DNA of 56,225 nt from Paenibacillus sp. 32352 (GCF_002042965.1 NZ_MZNT01000025.1:1-56225); one strand, 5' to 3'; counted from the stretch's first letter, positions 1-7,120 are shown. Notes: generated by a model from the sequence alone, not told the origin. Program-made: numbers and translations.

Positions 1-75
1 TTGGAACCGCCGTATGCGGACCCGCATGTACGGTGGTGTGAGAGGACGGGGGTTAATCACCCCCTCCTACTCGAT
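1..75 (+). mobile_element. 3' end of a bacterial group II intron (domains V and VI)
   Basis: Bases 6-14 (ACCGCCGTA) pair with 29-37 (TACGGTGGT) to form a stem of the domain V type with a small internal bulge and a short loop. Bases 44-52 and 60-67 then form a domain VI-like hairpin (GGACGGGGG / CCCCCTCC) whose loop TTAATCA offers a bulged-A branch site. The sequence ends CTACTCGAT, like the 3' ends of Bacillus-type introns. The reverse-transcriptase ORF would lie to the left, outside the window. The 3' splice junction is placed near base 75 by analogy, two bases before the stop codon of the next, oppositely oriented gene. Confidence 0.8.
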
Positions 76-77
76 TG

Positions 78-512
78 TTATGCTTCTTCGACCGCCCGAA
101 AATAATGCCCGTCCGGATCATAAAAGGTGAAATAACCGAAATCATTAGTAAATACAGGCTCTTTATCAATAGGAGCGCCAGCTTGTTTAACCCGTTCATG
201 CAAAGCAAGCAAATCATTCGTTAATAGCTCAATCATCGTCACATGCCCTGTGCTGCTAGTAATAAAGAAGGAACGGGGAAATACAAACTTCATTGGCGTG
301 ACTTCTTCCTGTTTCGTTTCCATCAAAAAAATACCCGGTCCATTGCCATTTTTTAATCCGACATGTGCCTCTCCAAATGAATAATCTGCTGAAATCAATT
401 CATAGCCCAATACATCGCAATAAAAATCCACCGATTTCTTCAAATTGGTGACTGGAAATCTCATGCAGCAGTATCCGATCACATCCGCACCCTTTGTTTT
501 TTTGTTCAACAC
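78..512 (-). CDS. VOC family (glyoxalase/bleomycin-resistance fold) protein
   Basis: A 144-aa protein of the vicinal oxygen chelate superfamily. The paired beta-alpha-beta-beta-beta module is visible: a start MRFPVTNLKKSVDFYCDVLG, then a C-terminal YFTFYDPDGHYFRAVE stretch, where the glutamate near the end is the usual metal ligand. The substrate cannot be read; the family includes lyases, dioxygenases and drug-binding proteins. I take the GTG start at 512, which is preceded by AAGGAGAAGG. The frame stays open upstream for about 35 codons with no better start. Its 3' end abuts the group II intron remnant. Cytoplasmic and single-gene as far as can be seen. Confidence 0.75.
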   Translation of the reverse strand: MLNKKTKGADVIGYCCMRFPVTNLKKSVDFYCDVLGYELISADYSFGEAHVGLKNGNGPGIFLMETKQEEVTPMKFVFPRSFFITSSTGHVTMIELLTNDLLALHERVKQAGAPIDKEPVFTNDFGYFTFYDPDGHYFRAVEEA

Positions 513-705
513 AGGCCACCTTCTCCTTTTTATGTTCTCAGCCAGCTCCGCAATAAATCCCTCAGGCCCATGAACGTAATCATCCGCAAGAACACATATG
601 CCGTTTTAACGTCATTAAGCCCAACTATCCGATCAATCTTATAATTACAATATCTTCCTGTCAATAATTTGTTGCCAGTACAAACTGGGCATTATTTATC
701 TCACA

Positions 706-1500
706 TTGAAAAAAGACTACACAAATGAACAAAAATATGTTAATTCTTATTTAATAACTATTAACAATTATACAACAAGAGAGATTGGTGCCTTTGTGGT
801 TGCTGTAAGTCGGATATTACTATACTTACTGGAATATGGTGCAACAGGACTCTTCACCTTTTCTATTTTTCGGCTTTTGTTCGGCCGTAATCTTTATAAA
901 ATATTATCAATTACTACTATTATGAGTCTGCTCTCCTATTATTTATCAGAAGTAGCGGCTATGAAAGGGATCACCATCTTCTTCCTGCCGACATTTTTGA
1001 TTATATCTTGCACGGTGCTGTTTAACCTGCCTATTGCATATTCATTCCTAATTTCCATCATTTATACGATTGTAGGATTTCTAGCGGAATACTTAATTGC
1101 TTCCATTGCACAGCTTATAGGTTTAACCACTTATATGGGTATTAGTAATTCATTAATCCAAATGTCCATTATTCAAATAAGTACTAGTATATTGCTTCTA
1201 CTATTAACAGCTTTGTTCAATTACAGGAAGTTTGGATTCATGTTCCTCGCAAGACAGCTTTACGGTCGTAAAGCCTTGAAACCGCTCAATGTTATTTTTG
1301 GCGTTCTACTCATATTAATTGTTTGTGCAATTCAAGCAAGCAGGCTGTCTATGTACACGGCTACACACAGCATGATCCATCCGATTATATTTTTTTTAAT
1401 CGCATTATTACTTATCATCGTTTTGATAATTGCCTGGAGAAGAAACAAAAACGCGGTAGATAAAAAGTACTTAAACACTACTGGAGTGGGTAAAAAATGA
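706..1500 (+). CDS. Polytopic membrane protein in the agr-like operon (sensor-like, no kinase domain)
   Basis: A 264-aa protein with about six or seven hydrophobic segments (roughly residues 25-50, 60-80, 88-110, 112-140, 150-170, 195-210, 222-245) and a short basic tail. It overlaps agrB by 4 bases (ATGA), so it is in the same operon and probably translationally coupled. Its size and topology resemble the membrane sensor half of AgrC-type histidine kinases, but no dimerisation, H-box or ATPase region follows. I infer, without proof, a peptide receptor or transport partner for the AgrD product. The TTG start at 706 has a poor ribosome site, so the true N-terminus is uncertain. Confidence 0.65.
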   Translation: MKKDYTNEQKYVNSYLITINNYTTREIGAFVVAVSRILLYLLEYGATGLFTFSIFRLLFGRNLYKILSITTIMSLLSYYLSEVAAMKGITIFFLPTFLIISCTVLFNLPIAYSFLISIIYTIVGFLAEYLIASIAQLIGLTTYMGISNSLIQMSIIQISTSILLLLLTALFNYRKFGFMFLARQLYGRKALKPLNVIFGVLLILIVCAIQASRLSMYTATHSMIHPIIFFLIALLLIIVLIIAWRRNKNAVDKKYLNTTGVGKK

Positions 1501-2045
1501 ATCCAATCGATGAGTTAGCCTCAAAAATAGCTGACTTTATCAGGCAGAATCATCCTAAAGCTTCCTCAAAGGAGCTGTTAACCTATTCGCTAATTATTAC
1601 TATTAACACCCTTACCGCCCTCTTGGTATCCTTCGTTATTTGCGCCGCTGCCGGGAACCTGGAACGTTGGCTCGTAGTATTCTTGATATTAACCGTATTA
1701 AGGTACTTTACAGGCGGAGCGCATCTAAATTCTTCGTTGTCCTGTTGTATCTTTACCATTATTGTATTTTTGCTTCTTGTTTTCGTAAAGTATCCTTATA
1801 ATTACCTGGGGCTCACATTTGATATTATTTCTCTATTTGTTTTTGCAATCTATGCGCCAAAAGGAATTGATGTAATAAGGAAGGTCTCTTTACGTAAAAA
1901 ATGGATCATAAAAATTTGCAGTTTATTATTTATTTTTTCCAATTTCTACTTACAAAATTCTCTATTATCCTCTATTATAGTAGTACAAGCATTTTCATTA
2001 ACACCTTGGTTTGAAAAAATATTTAAACTTGAGAGGAGTTATTGA
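1497..2045 (+). CDS. agrB: AgrB-like peptide-processing membrane endopeptidase
   Basis: A 182-aa membrane protein of the accessory gene regulator B family. AgrB cleaves the C-terminal tail of the AgrD propeptide and helps cyclise and export the signal. The hallmark segment LRYFTGGAHLNSSLSC (residues 68-83) carries the catalytic pair His76 and Cys83, with the same seven-residue spacing as H77/C84 of the Staphylococcus aureus enzyme. Several further hydrophobic segments follow. It overlaps the upstream gene by 4 bases and ends 2 bases before the start of the AgrD-like peptide, the usual agrB-agrD arrangement. No AgrC kinase or AgrA regulator gene lies next to it. Confidence 0.92.
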   Translation: MNPIDELASKIADFIRQNHPKASSKELLTYSLIITINTLTALLVSFVICAAAGNLERWLVVFLILTVLRYFTGGAHLNSSLSCCIFTIIVFLLLVFVKYPYNYLGLTFDIISLFVFAIYAPKGIDVIRKVSLRKKWIIKICSLLFIFSNFYLQNSLLSSIIVVQAFSLTPWFEKIFKLERSY

Positions 2046-2047
2046 CT

Positions 2048-2173
2048 ATGGTGAAAAAAGGTATCGCGAAAATTCTGAATACCATGCTAGTTGGTGTTGC
2101 TTTTATTACTGTACCTACATCGTTTAGCTTTGAGTGGCATCGTCCTCAGGTCCCTGAAGAGCTTAAGAAATAA
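2048..2173 (+). CDS. agrD: AgrD-like cyclic autoinducer propeptide, 41 aa, Ser-type (no Cys)
   Basis: A 41-aa ORF starting 2 bases after the agrB stop, with the ribosome site GAGAGGAG inside the agrB end. It has the three-part AgrD layout: an amphipathic basic N-terminus (MVKKGIAKILNTML), a central signal region, and an acidic recognition tail QVPEELKK resembling VPKEL of S. aureus AgrD. There is no cysteine. The only candidates for ring closure are the serines in TSFSFEWHRP, so the mature signal would be a lactone rather than a thiolactone, as known for some staphylococci. The ring start is ambiguous (SFEWH or the preceding Ser). A strong terminator follows 44 bases later. Confidence 0.85.
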   Translation: MVKKGIAKILNTMLVGVAFITVPTSFSFEWHRPQVPEELKK

Positions 2174-2216
2174 TTGTTTACTCCTTCACATGATTAGAAA
2201 TAGGATTGTAAAACAA

Positions 2217-2241
2217 GGCCTACTGCAGCAAGCAGTAGGCC
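2217..2241 (+). terminator. Terminator of the agr-like operon
   Basis: A perfect 10-bp stem GGCCTACTGC / GCAGTAGGCC with a 5-base loop (AGCAA), 44 bases after the agrD stop. The downstream T content is only moderate. Confidence 0.75.
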
Positions 2242-2308
2242 TATGCTTATTGTACTCACGCATTCCATTCAGGACCACAATCCCTTCCGTACGGCGCCTC
2301 CTGTTCTT

Positions 2309-2452
2309 TTTCCGCTCCTTTTTTGCTTGTGGATCGCGGGCATTTTTTTCGCATTCTCGACCTTCGTCATGGTCGCTCTTGCGCGGCTCCCGTCGTCGCA
2401 AGGAATCGTCGCGATGCAGTCCATTAACTCGACTATCCTGAAGACACTGTTC
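2309..2452 (+). pseudogene. Remnant of a DUF1772-type membrane protein
   Basis: One frame reads as a hydrophobic segment followed by FVMVALARLPSSQGIVAMQS and INSTILKTLF. This resembles the first transmembrane helix and following loop of DUF1772 (anthrone oxygenase-like) proteins, where F-V-M-x-A-L-x-x-L-P and G-I-x-A-M-Q-x-I-N are typical. Family length is about 150 aa but only ~48 residues are recognisable, and the frame then runs into unrelated sequence. No start codon or ribosome site suits it, so I call it a decayed fragment. Confidence 0.55.
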
Positions 2453-2518
2453 CTTATATACAACTACGAGCTCGGCGTGAATGCCGGGTTTTTCTTTTTG
2501 ATTTATTGCAAAATTTCC

Positions 2519-3298
2519 TCAAAATCTAGGGTTTGAGTTCTTTCGTTTTTCTGCCGGCAGAATGGGCTCGATAACATCCCAATGCTCGGCGATCTTTCCG
2601 TTCTCTACGCGGAACAAATCGTAGAAAGCGGTAGGCTGACGATCGAAGTGACCTTCGCTCATTGTAAGCACAAAATCGCCTTGTCCTATGACTTGATGGA
2701 CATGAGTATATTGAAACTCAATATGCTTCTCCTCCAGCGCCTGCAATGCAGCATGAAGTCCGGAAAGGCCGTCCGCAATATGTGGACTATGCTGAATGTA
2801 GTTATCTCCGTCAAAATAAGCGGCAAGCAGGTCGCGGTTCTTTCCAAGCAAGATGTTCTCGACGTAGCTTCTTACCAATACTTTGTTGGCATCTGTCTTG
2901 TCGATATCTTTAATGGTGATCGGTCCATCAATCATCGTATGATTACTTGGCGTCTTGCCCTCCATCTCTTGTAAATTATCCCAATGCTCGACGATGAGTC
3001 CATTCTCGAAACGGAAAATATCAAAAGCGACTTTAGGTCCGTGAAAATCATATAAAGAATGAAGAGCGACGTAATCCCCGTCAACAAATGTACGCTTAAT
3101 GCTTACCTTCGTACCCATTTCCTTTAAATGACCGAGTGCGCCAAGCATGGCTTCACGACCATTGGGTAAGGCCTGATTGTGCTGAATATAATGTTCCGGA
3201 TGAACGTAAGCCGTAATCGCTTCGGGGTTCCCGCTTTCTAAACTTTCCAGAACGGCGATTGCTTTAAGTACAAGCTCATGTTGATGGTTGAATTTCAT
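2519..3298 (-). CDS. Two-domain SnoaL-like (NTF2 fold) protein
   Basis: A 259-aa protein made of two tandem NTF2/SnoaL-like domains. The repeat is plain in the sequence: YIQHN at residues 37-41 against YIQHS at 167-171, and FRFENGLIVEHWD at 95-107 against FRVENGKIAEHWD at 229-241. SnoaL-like proteins include polyketide cyclases and small-molecule binding proteins; the ligand is unknown. The ATG at 3298 is chosen because TAAGGAGG lies 7 bases upstream; the longer reading to 3349 has no ribosome site. It is divergent from a TetR gene, with a palindrome between, so control by that regulator is likely. Confidence 0.8.
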   Translation of the reverse strand: MKFNHQHELVLKAIAVLESLESGNPEAITAYVHPEHYIQHNQALPNGREAMLGALGHLKEMGTKVSIKRTFVDGDYVALHSLYDFHGPKVAFDIFRFENGLIVEHWDNLQEMEGKTPSNHTMIDGPITIKDIDKTDANKVLVRSYVENILLGKNRDLLAAYFDGDNYIQHSPHIADGLSGLHAALQALEEKHIEFQYTHVHQVIGQGDFVLTMSEGHFDRQPTAFYDLFRVENGKIAEHWDVIEPILPAEKRKNSNPRF

Positions 3299-3333
3299 TG
3301 GAATATCCTCCTTAGAGTAAATGGTCATTTGAT

Positions 3334-3360
3334 AAATAATGAACATCATGTTGTTTATTT
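3334..3360. promoter_or_regulatory. Near-perfect 27-bp palindrome, candidate TetR operator
   Basis: AAATAATGAACAT-C-ATGTTGTTTATTT: 11 of 13 positions pair across the centre. It lies between the divergent SnoaL-like and TetR genes, 36 bases before the SnoaL-like start, where an operator would be expected. Binding by the adjacent regulator is inferred. Confidence 0.55.
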
Positions 3361-3489
3361 ATCTGTCGCTCATTATAATGGAGGTTATTATCATGTTCAA
3401 TATTCAATATTTTTCGTTTTGAAAGATAAAAGACATCTTATAAAAGTTTGTCGCTAAACGGACTAAATCCATTTTGGGGGAACGAAACC

Positions 3490-4113
3490 ATGAGCAAGAA
3501 AACGGATCTAAGAATACTGCGCACGAAACAATCGATTCGCAAGGCGTTTTATGATCTTATTCAGGAAAAAGGTTACGAAGCGATTACGGTACAGGATATT
3601 GCCGATCGGGCAATGATTAATCGCAACACCTTTTATCTCCATTACCAAAATAAACCTGATTTATTAGATACATGCATGAATGAACTGTTGAGCGAATTAA
3701 AGGATGCCATCGTTCTTTGTCCCATCAGTACGAATCCTTACAGTATTTCTGTACTTGAAATAGTCATGCAAACTATACTCGAACATATTTCGCGTCACAC
3801 TACCTTTTACTATGCTATGTTAATTGGCGAGAACAGAATCTATCCGTTTCGAGCGAAAATGGAGAATATCATTAAAGATAAACTGAATGAAGGATGGAAT
3901 CCTGCTAAGGGAAATTCCCCTTCGTCGATATCCAAGGAATTGCTGCTCGAATACCTCGTATCAGCTTTTATGGGGATTGTAATTTGGTGGGTTAAAAACG
4001 ATAACGCCCTTCCTGCAGATGAAGTTGCATCCCAGTTTAGCAAAATCATTGCCTACGGGCATTTGAAAGCGGCCGGTATCACGGTCGAGGAAACTCATCC
4101 ATTTCCCAAATAA
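3490..4113 (+). CDS. TetR/AcrR family transcriptional regulator
   Basis: A 207-aa regulator. The N-terminal DNA-binding region is classical TetR: IRKAFYDLIQEKGYEAITVQ, then a helix-turn-helix ending NRNTFYLHYQNKPDLL. The C-terminal ~140 residues form the variable ligand/dimer domain with a hydrophobic stretch (LLEYLVSAFMGIVIWWV) as in the TetR_C family seen with YxaF/DhaS-like regulators. I use the ATG at 3490 with GGGGGAACG upstream rather than the 14-codon-longer reading. It is divergent from the SnoaL-like gene and probably represses it and itself; the inducer is unknown. Confidence 0.85.
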   Translation: MSKKTDLRILRTKQSIRKAFYDLIQEKGYEAITVQDIADRAMINRNTFYLHYQNKPDLLDTCMNELLSELKDAIVLCPISTNPYSISVLEIVMQTILEHISRHTTFYYAMLIGENRIYPFRAKMENIIKDKLNEGWNPAKGNSPSSISKELLLEYLVSAFMGIVIWWVKNDNALPADEVASQFSKIIAYGHLKAAGITVEETHPFPK

Positions 4114-4124
4114 AAAACAAAAAT

Positions 4125-4154
4125 AAACCCGCTCCGGAATTATGGAACGGGTTT
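4125..4154. terminator. Bidirectional terminator between tetR-like and lsa-like genes
   Basis: AAACCCGCTCC / GGAACGGGTTT with one mismatch and an 8-base loop. An A-run on its left serves leftward transcripts and T-rich sequence lies on its right, between two convergent genes. Confidence 0.75.
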
Positions 4155-4176
4155 ACTTCTCAGTACTGAAGGTTCA

Positions 4177-5655
4177 TTATAAGGCTACCGTTTTCGTAGC
4201 GACTTGTTCTTGGAATGCCTGGTCATGCTCTACAAACACCATGGTTGGATTGAAGCCTTGAATAAGCTCTTCAATCTGCATGCGTGTATAAATATCAATG
4301 AAGTTTAACGGCTCATCCCAAATGTATAAATGAGCTTTTTCACATAAGCTTTTGGCTATAAGCAGCTTTTTCTTTTGCCCGCCGGAATAATGGGATATAT
4401 CCTTTTCAAACTGGATACGTTCAAAGTCCATTTTTCGCAGAACGGATTTAAATAACGGTTCATCAATTTGATGTTCTTCAATAAAGTCGGATAACATTCC
4501 CTTTAAATGAGAAGTATCCTGCTGTACATAAGAAATGACAAGGCTTGAACTAACATTCAAAGTGCCTGTATGCTTTAAGGGCTCCCCCAGGATGAGCTTT
4601 AAAATACTGCTTTTTCCACTGCCATTCTTTCCGTCAAGCACAACCCGGTCTCCTTGCTTAACATGAAAACTTATGGGCTTATTCACGGTTTCACCATCGT
4701 ACATAACGGATACATCCGTTAAACGAATCAGCTCTTCGGATTTGTATTCCAATGGTTCTAGCTTTAATGACTCCGTTTTTTCCACATTTTTGAGCAGCTG
4801 TGACTTTTCTTCAATGGCTTTCTGCTGCCGGGATTCAATATTCTTTGCACGTTTCATCATTTTAGCAGCCTTGTGTCCCACAAACCCCTTATCCAATTTA
4901 GAACCGGAATTCGTTGTGCCATTTTTGGAAGCTTCTACCTGATCTGACCAATTTGCTGAACGTTTGGCAGATTGCTGCAGCCTTCCAATGTCTTTTTGTA
5001 AACGCTCATTTGCTGCTTCCTCATGCTCCTGCTGTCTATCGAAATTGAGCCTCCAGGAAGAATAATTACCGCTTTGAACTTCGATATTCGCCCGGTTGAT
5101 GGACAAAATGTGGTCAACACAGCCATCCAAAAAATTTCGATCATGCGAAATTAAAATGAACCCTTTTTTTCTTTTTAAATAATTGGAAACCCTCTTTCGT
5201 GCATCGGTGTCCAGGTGATTGGTAGGCTCATCAATTAATAAAAACTGCCCTTTATTCAAAAAAAGCGCGGCAAGCAAAACCTTTGTTTGTTCCCCATTCG
5301 ATAAGGTTTCAAAGGGCCTGTACATCACTTCGGCATCGACGTCCAAATAAGAGATTTCCCGAAGAAACTCCCAATCCTCCGCCTGGGGACATATCTCTTC
5401 TAATATTTCATAGGTGAGTTTGCTTTTATCCGAGACGGGATAGGGAAAATAATTAAACTCGACCGAAGAAATAATTTTCCCGCTATATTCATATTTGCCC
5501 AGCAACAGATTGAAAAACGTTGTTTTGCCCCGTCCGTTGCGGCCGATAAACCCGAGCTTCCAATCCGTATCGAGTTGAAAGCTAACATCATCGAAAATAT
5601 TATCAAAGCTGCTTGGATAAGAAAACGTCAGGTTTTGCACTTGTATCATTGACAT
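4177..5655 (-). CDS. Lsa-type ABC-F ribosomal protection protein
   Basis: A 492-aa soluble protein with two ATP-binding cassettes and no membrane segments, the ABC-F design. Cassette 1 has GRNGRGKTT (Walker A), LSNGEQTK (signature) and LLIDEPTNHLD (Walker B). The basic, alanine/lysine-rich linker at roughly residues 205-300 is the arm that enters the ribosomal P-site region. Cassette 2 has GKNGSGKSS, YSGGQKKK and WDEPLNFID. Length and N-terminus (MSMIQVQNLTFSYPSSFDNI) match the Lsa/Vga-like group, which dislodges lincosamides, streptogramin A and pleuromutilins. It follows the Cfr-like gene with no terminator between, and GGAGG lies 10 bases before the ATG. It has its own leader ORF and hairpins. 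Exact drug range cannot be read from sequence. Confidence 0.92.
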   Translation of the reverse strand: MSMIQVQNLTFSYPSSFDNIFDDVSFQLDTDWKLGFIGRNGRGKTTFFNLLLGKYEYSGKIISSVEFNYFPYPVSDKSKLTYEILEEICPQAEDWEFLREISYLDVDAEVMYRPFETLSNGEQTKVLLAALFLNKGQFLLIDEPTNHLDTDARKRVSNYLKRKKGFILISHDRNFLDGCVDHILSINRANIEVQSGNYSSWRLNFDRQQEHEEAANERLQKDIGRLQQSAKRSANWSDQVEASKNGTTNSGSKLDKGFVGHKAAKMMKRAKNIESRQQKAIEEKSQLLKNVEKTESLKLEPLEYKSEELIRLTDVSVMYDGETVNKPISFHVKQGDRVVLDGKNGSGKSSILKLILGEPLKHTGTLNVSSSLVISYVQQDTSHLKGMLSDFIEEHQIDEPLFKSVLRKMDFERIQFEKDISHYSGGQKKKLLIAKSLCEKAHLYIWDEPLNFIDIYTRMQIEELIQGFNPTMVFVEHDQAFQEQVATKTVAL

Positions 5656-5669
5656 GTTGAAAGTTCCTC

Positions 5670-5702
5670 CTTTTTATAACCACACTGCTTCTTTATAAAA
5701 AG
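5670..5702 (-). promoter_or_regulatory. Hairpin partly covering the lsa-like ribosome site
   Basis: On the minus strand CTTTTTATAA (5702-5693) pairs perfectly with TTATAAAAAG (5679-5670); the last G is the first base of the GGAGG ribosome site at 5670-5666. Folding would hinder 30S access. Together with the leader ORF upstream this suggests translational attenuation. It is A/T-rich, so stability is modest. Confidence 0.55.
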
Positions 5703-5727
5703 TCGGTACATATCCATCCAGTCTCAT

Positions 5728-5775
5728 TTTACTCCGTATAAGTTTAATGGTTATTATCGACTTATACGGAGTAAA
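5728..5775 (-). promoter_or_regulatory. 16-bp perfect hairpin overlapping the lsa leader ORF
   Basis: TTTACTCCGTATAAGT (minus, 5775-5760) is perfectly complementary to ACTTATACGGAGTAAA (5743-5728), with a 16-base loop that contains the leader stop codon. The 5' arm codes the last residues of the leader peptide (LLRIS). No T-run follows, so it is not a terminator. A ribosome paused on the leader would open it, the design used by inducible resistance genes. Confidence 0.7.
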
Positions 5776-5804
5776 TCATGCGTAACCACGGTGTCTGTAC
5801 TCAT
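5754..5804 (-). CDS. 16-aa leader peptide of the lsa-like gene
   Basis: ATG at 5804 is preceded by AAAGGAGGGATAAC, a very strong ribosome site, and encodes MSTDTVVTHDLLRISR followed by TAA. It lies between the Cfr-like stop and the ABC-F start. The codons for its C-terminal residues form the 5' arm of the hairpin at 5728-5775. By analogy with erm, cfr and other inducible resistance leaders, I infer that drug-dependent stalling on this ORF remodels the RNA and frees the ABC-F ribosome site. The inducing drug is not predictable. Confidence 0.7.
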   Translation of the reverse strand: MSTDTVVTHDLLRISR

Positions 5805-5826
5805 GTTATCCCTCCTTTAGCTTTTT

Positions 5827-6861
5827 TTACTTGTTATGTCCATATAATTGGCCGCATGCTGCTTGGATATCCGTTCCGAATTGGGTTCGCACGGTGACAT
5901 GAATTCCTCTGGACTTTAAAATCTTAACAAACCGTTGAACCCGGTCTTTGTCCGATGGATGGAAGCTTTCGGGCGTCACATCGGTCGCATTGTAGGGGAT
6001 CAAATTGACATGATATAAATGTTCCCAAGAACCTCTATTCTTCAACAGGGCGGCAATCGCTTCTGCGTGTTCCGTTGAATCGTTTTCTCCTCGAAGCAAG
6101 ATATACGCAATATATACTTTTCTGCCTGTAGTGCGAATATGCTGGTCCAGCTTATTCATTACATCATGAAGCGGGAAGCGATGGTTAATGGGCATTAGCT
6201 CGCTCCGCTGTTCGTCAAACGGAGAATGCAGGGAAAAGGTCAGATTTACCTGCGGAAATTCCTGCGTCAGACGATCGATCCCCGGCATAATACCGATAGT
6301 GGAAACGGTTATTCTTCGATGACCCAAGCCGAAGATTCGGGAATCGGTTAGAAGCTTAAGCGCGTCGAAGATATTAGGATTGGCCAGCGCCTCTCCCATC
6401 CCCATAAACGAAACACTATCCAAGGCTTGACCGTTTAAATGAAAATATAACAATTGATCGGTAATTTCATCGGCAGTCAGATTCCGTTTCAGGCCGATTG
6501 TGCCTGTTGCGCAAAAGCGGCAGCCATACCCGCATCCGCACTGACTGGAAATACAGTAGGATTTCCACCCGCGCTCATAGCTCAGCTGAACGGCTTCCAC
6601 CCGTTCGCCACCCTCAATGGCAAAGAGCACTTTATTCACTTGACTGGATGTCTTTTGCATGACAGGGGTTAAGTTCAAAACATGTTCGCCAAGCTCCATG
6701 ATGAAATCGTTTCTTATCCTCTTGGGCAGTACGGTCATTCGGTCATACTCCCCGATTCTTTGCTTAAAGATCGCATCCGTAATTTGCTGGAACCGATAGG
6801 CGGGTTGTTTCCATTCTGTCAATATATGTTGAATCATTTCGTATTTCGAAGTTGATTTCAT
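5827..6861 (-). CDS. cfr-like: Cfr-like 23S rRNA (adenine2503-C8)-methyltransferase
   Basis: A 344-aa radical-SAM methyltransferase of the RlmN/Cfr family, closer to Cfr by its end ending RTQFGTDIQAACGQLYG rather than the RlmN type. The [4Fe-4S] motif is C110-x3-C114-x2-C117 (CGYGCRFC). Cys103 and Cys336 sit where the catalytic pair C105/C338 of staphylococcal Cfr lies, and MGMGEAL is conserved. Cfr adds a C8 methyl to A2503 of 23S rRNA, giving resistance to phenicols, lincosamides, oxazolidinones, pleuromutilins and streptogramin A. Paenibacillaceae carry Cfr relatives (Clb group), so this may be native. The ribosome site GAGGAGAA lies in a hairpin. It is followed by the ABC-F gene in the same transcript. 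RlmN activity is a less likely alternative. Confidence 0.88.
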   Translation of the reverse strand: MKSTSKYEMIQHILTEWKQPAYRFQQITDAIFKQRIGEYDRMTVLPKRIRNDFIMELGEHVLNLTPVMQKTSSQVNKVLFAIEGGERVEAVQLSYERGWKSYCISSQCGCGYGCRFCATGTIGLKRNLTADEITDQLLYFHLNGQALDSVSFMGMGEALANPNIFDALKLLTDSRIFGLGHRRITVSTIGIMPGIDRLTQEFPQVNLTFSLHSPFDEQRSELMPINHRFPLHDVMNKLDQHIRTTGRKVYIAYILLRGENDSTEHAEAIAALLKNRGSWEHLYHVNLIPYNATDVTPESFHPSDKDRVQRFVKILKSRGIHVTVRTQFGTDIQAACGQLYGHNK

Positions 6862-6863
6862 GT

Positions 6864-6890
6864 TTTTTCTCCTCTTGAGCCGGAGAAAAA
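6864..6890 (-). promoter_or_regulatory. Hairpin sequestering the cfr-like ribosome site
   Basis: On the minus strand TTTTTCTCC (6890-6882) pairs perfectly with GGAGAAAAA (6872-6864) across a 9-base loop. The 3' arm is the Shine-Dalgarno of the methyltransferase gene. Translation would be low unless the stem is opened, for example by a ribosome or an alternative pairing upstream. Confidence 0.65.
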
Positions 6891-6970
6891 GCCTTTAAAC
6901 CCTTTTGTTGGTGTTTAATAAGCACATTAACCAACCCTATGAAAGCCCACGAAGCTTGCAGCTAGAATCG

Positions 6971-7081
6971 CTACGTGCATCTATCAATAGATGGATAATG
7001 CTCCGGCATCCGTTTTGTTTGATCGTGAACCGTACCAACGGACAATGAGCGGCTCACATGATCATTTACAACTTCAAACAT
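6971..7081 (-). CDS. 36-codon upstream ORF in the cfr-like leader
   Basis: ATG at 7081 has the strong ribosome site GAGGAGG nine bases upstream and opens a 36-aa frame beginning MFEVVNDHVSRSLSVGTVHD and ending in TAG at 6971. It sits just downstream of the leader terminator, so it is made only in read-through transcripts, and 110 bases upstream of the methyltransferase start. The stretch GTVHDQTKR recalls the STVHYQPNKK end of the ErmC leader, but the match is short and may be chance. A role as a drug-sensing leader peptide is inferred. Confidence 0.6.
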   Translation of the reverse strand: MFEVVNDHVSRSLSVGTVHDQTKRMPEHYPSIDRCT

Positions 7082-7120
7082 CGATTTTCAACCTCCTCAA
7101 GATAAAAAACAAAAATAAAA

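Noticed and set aside
2462..2505. Terminator-like CGGC-GTGAAT-GCCG with T-run after the DUF1772 remnant
   Set aside because: The stem has only 4 bp; too weak to call.
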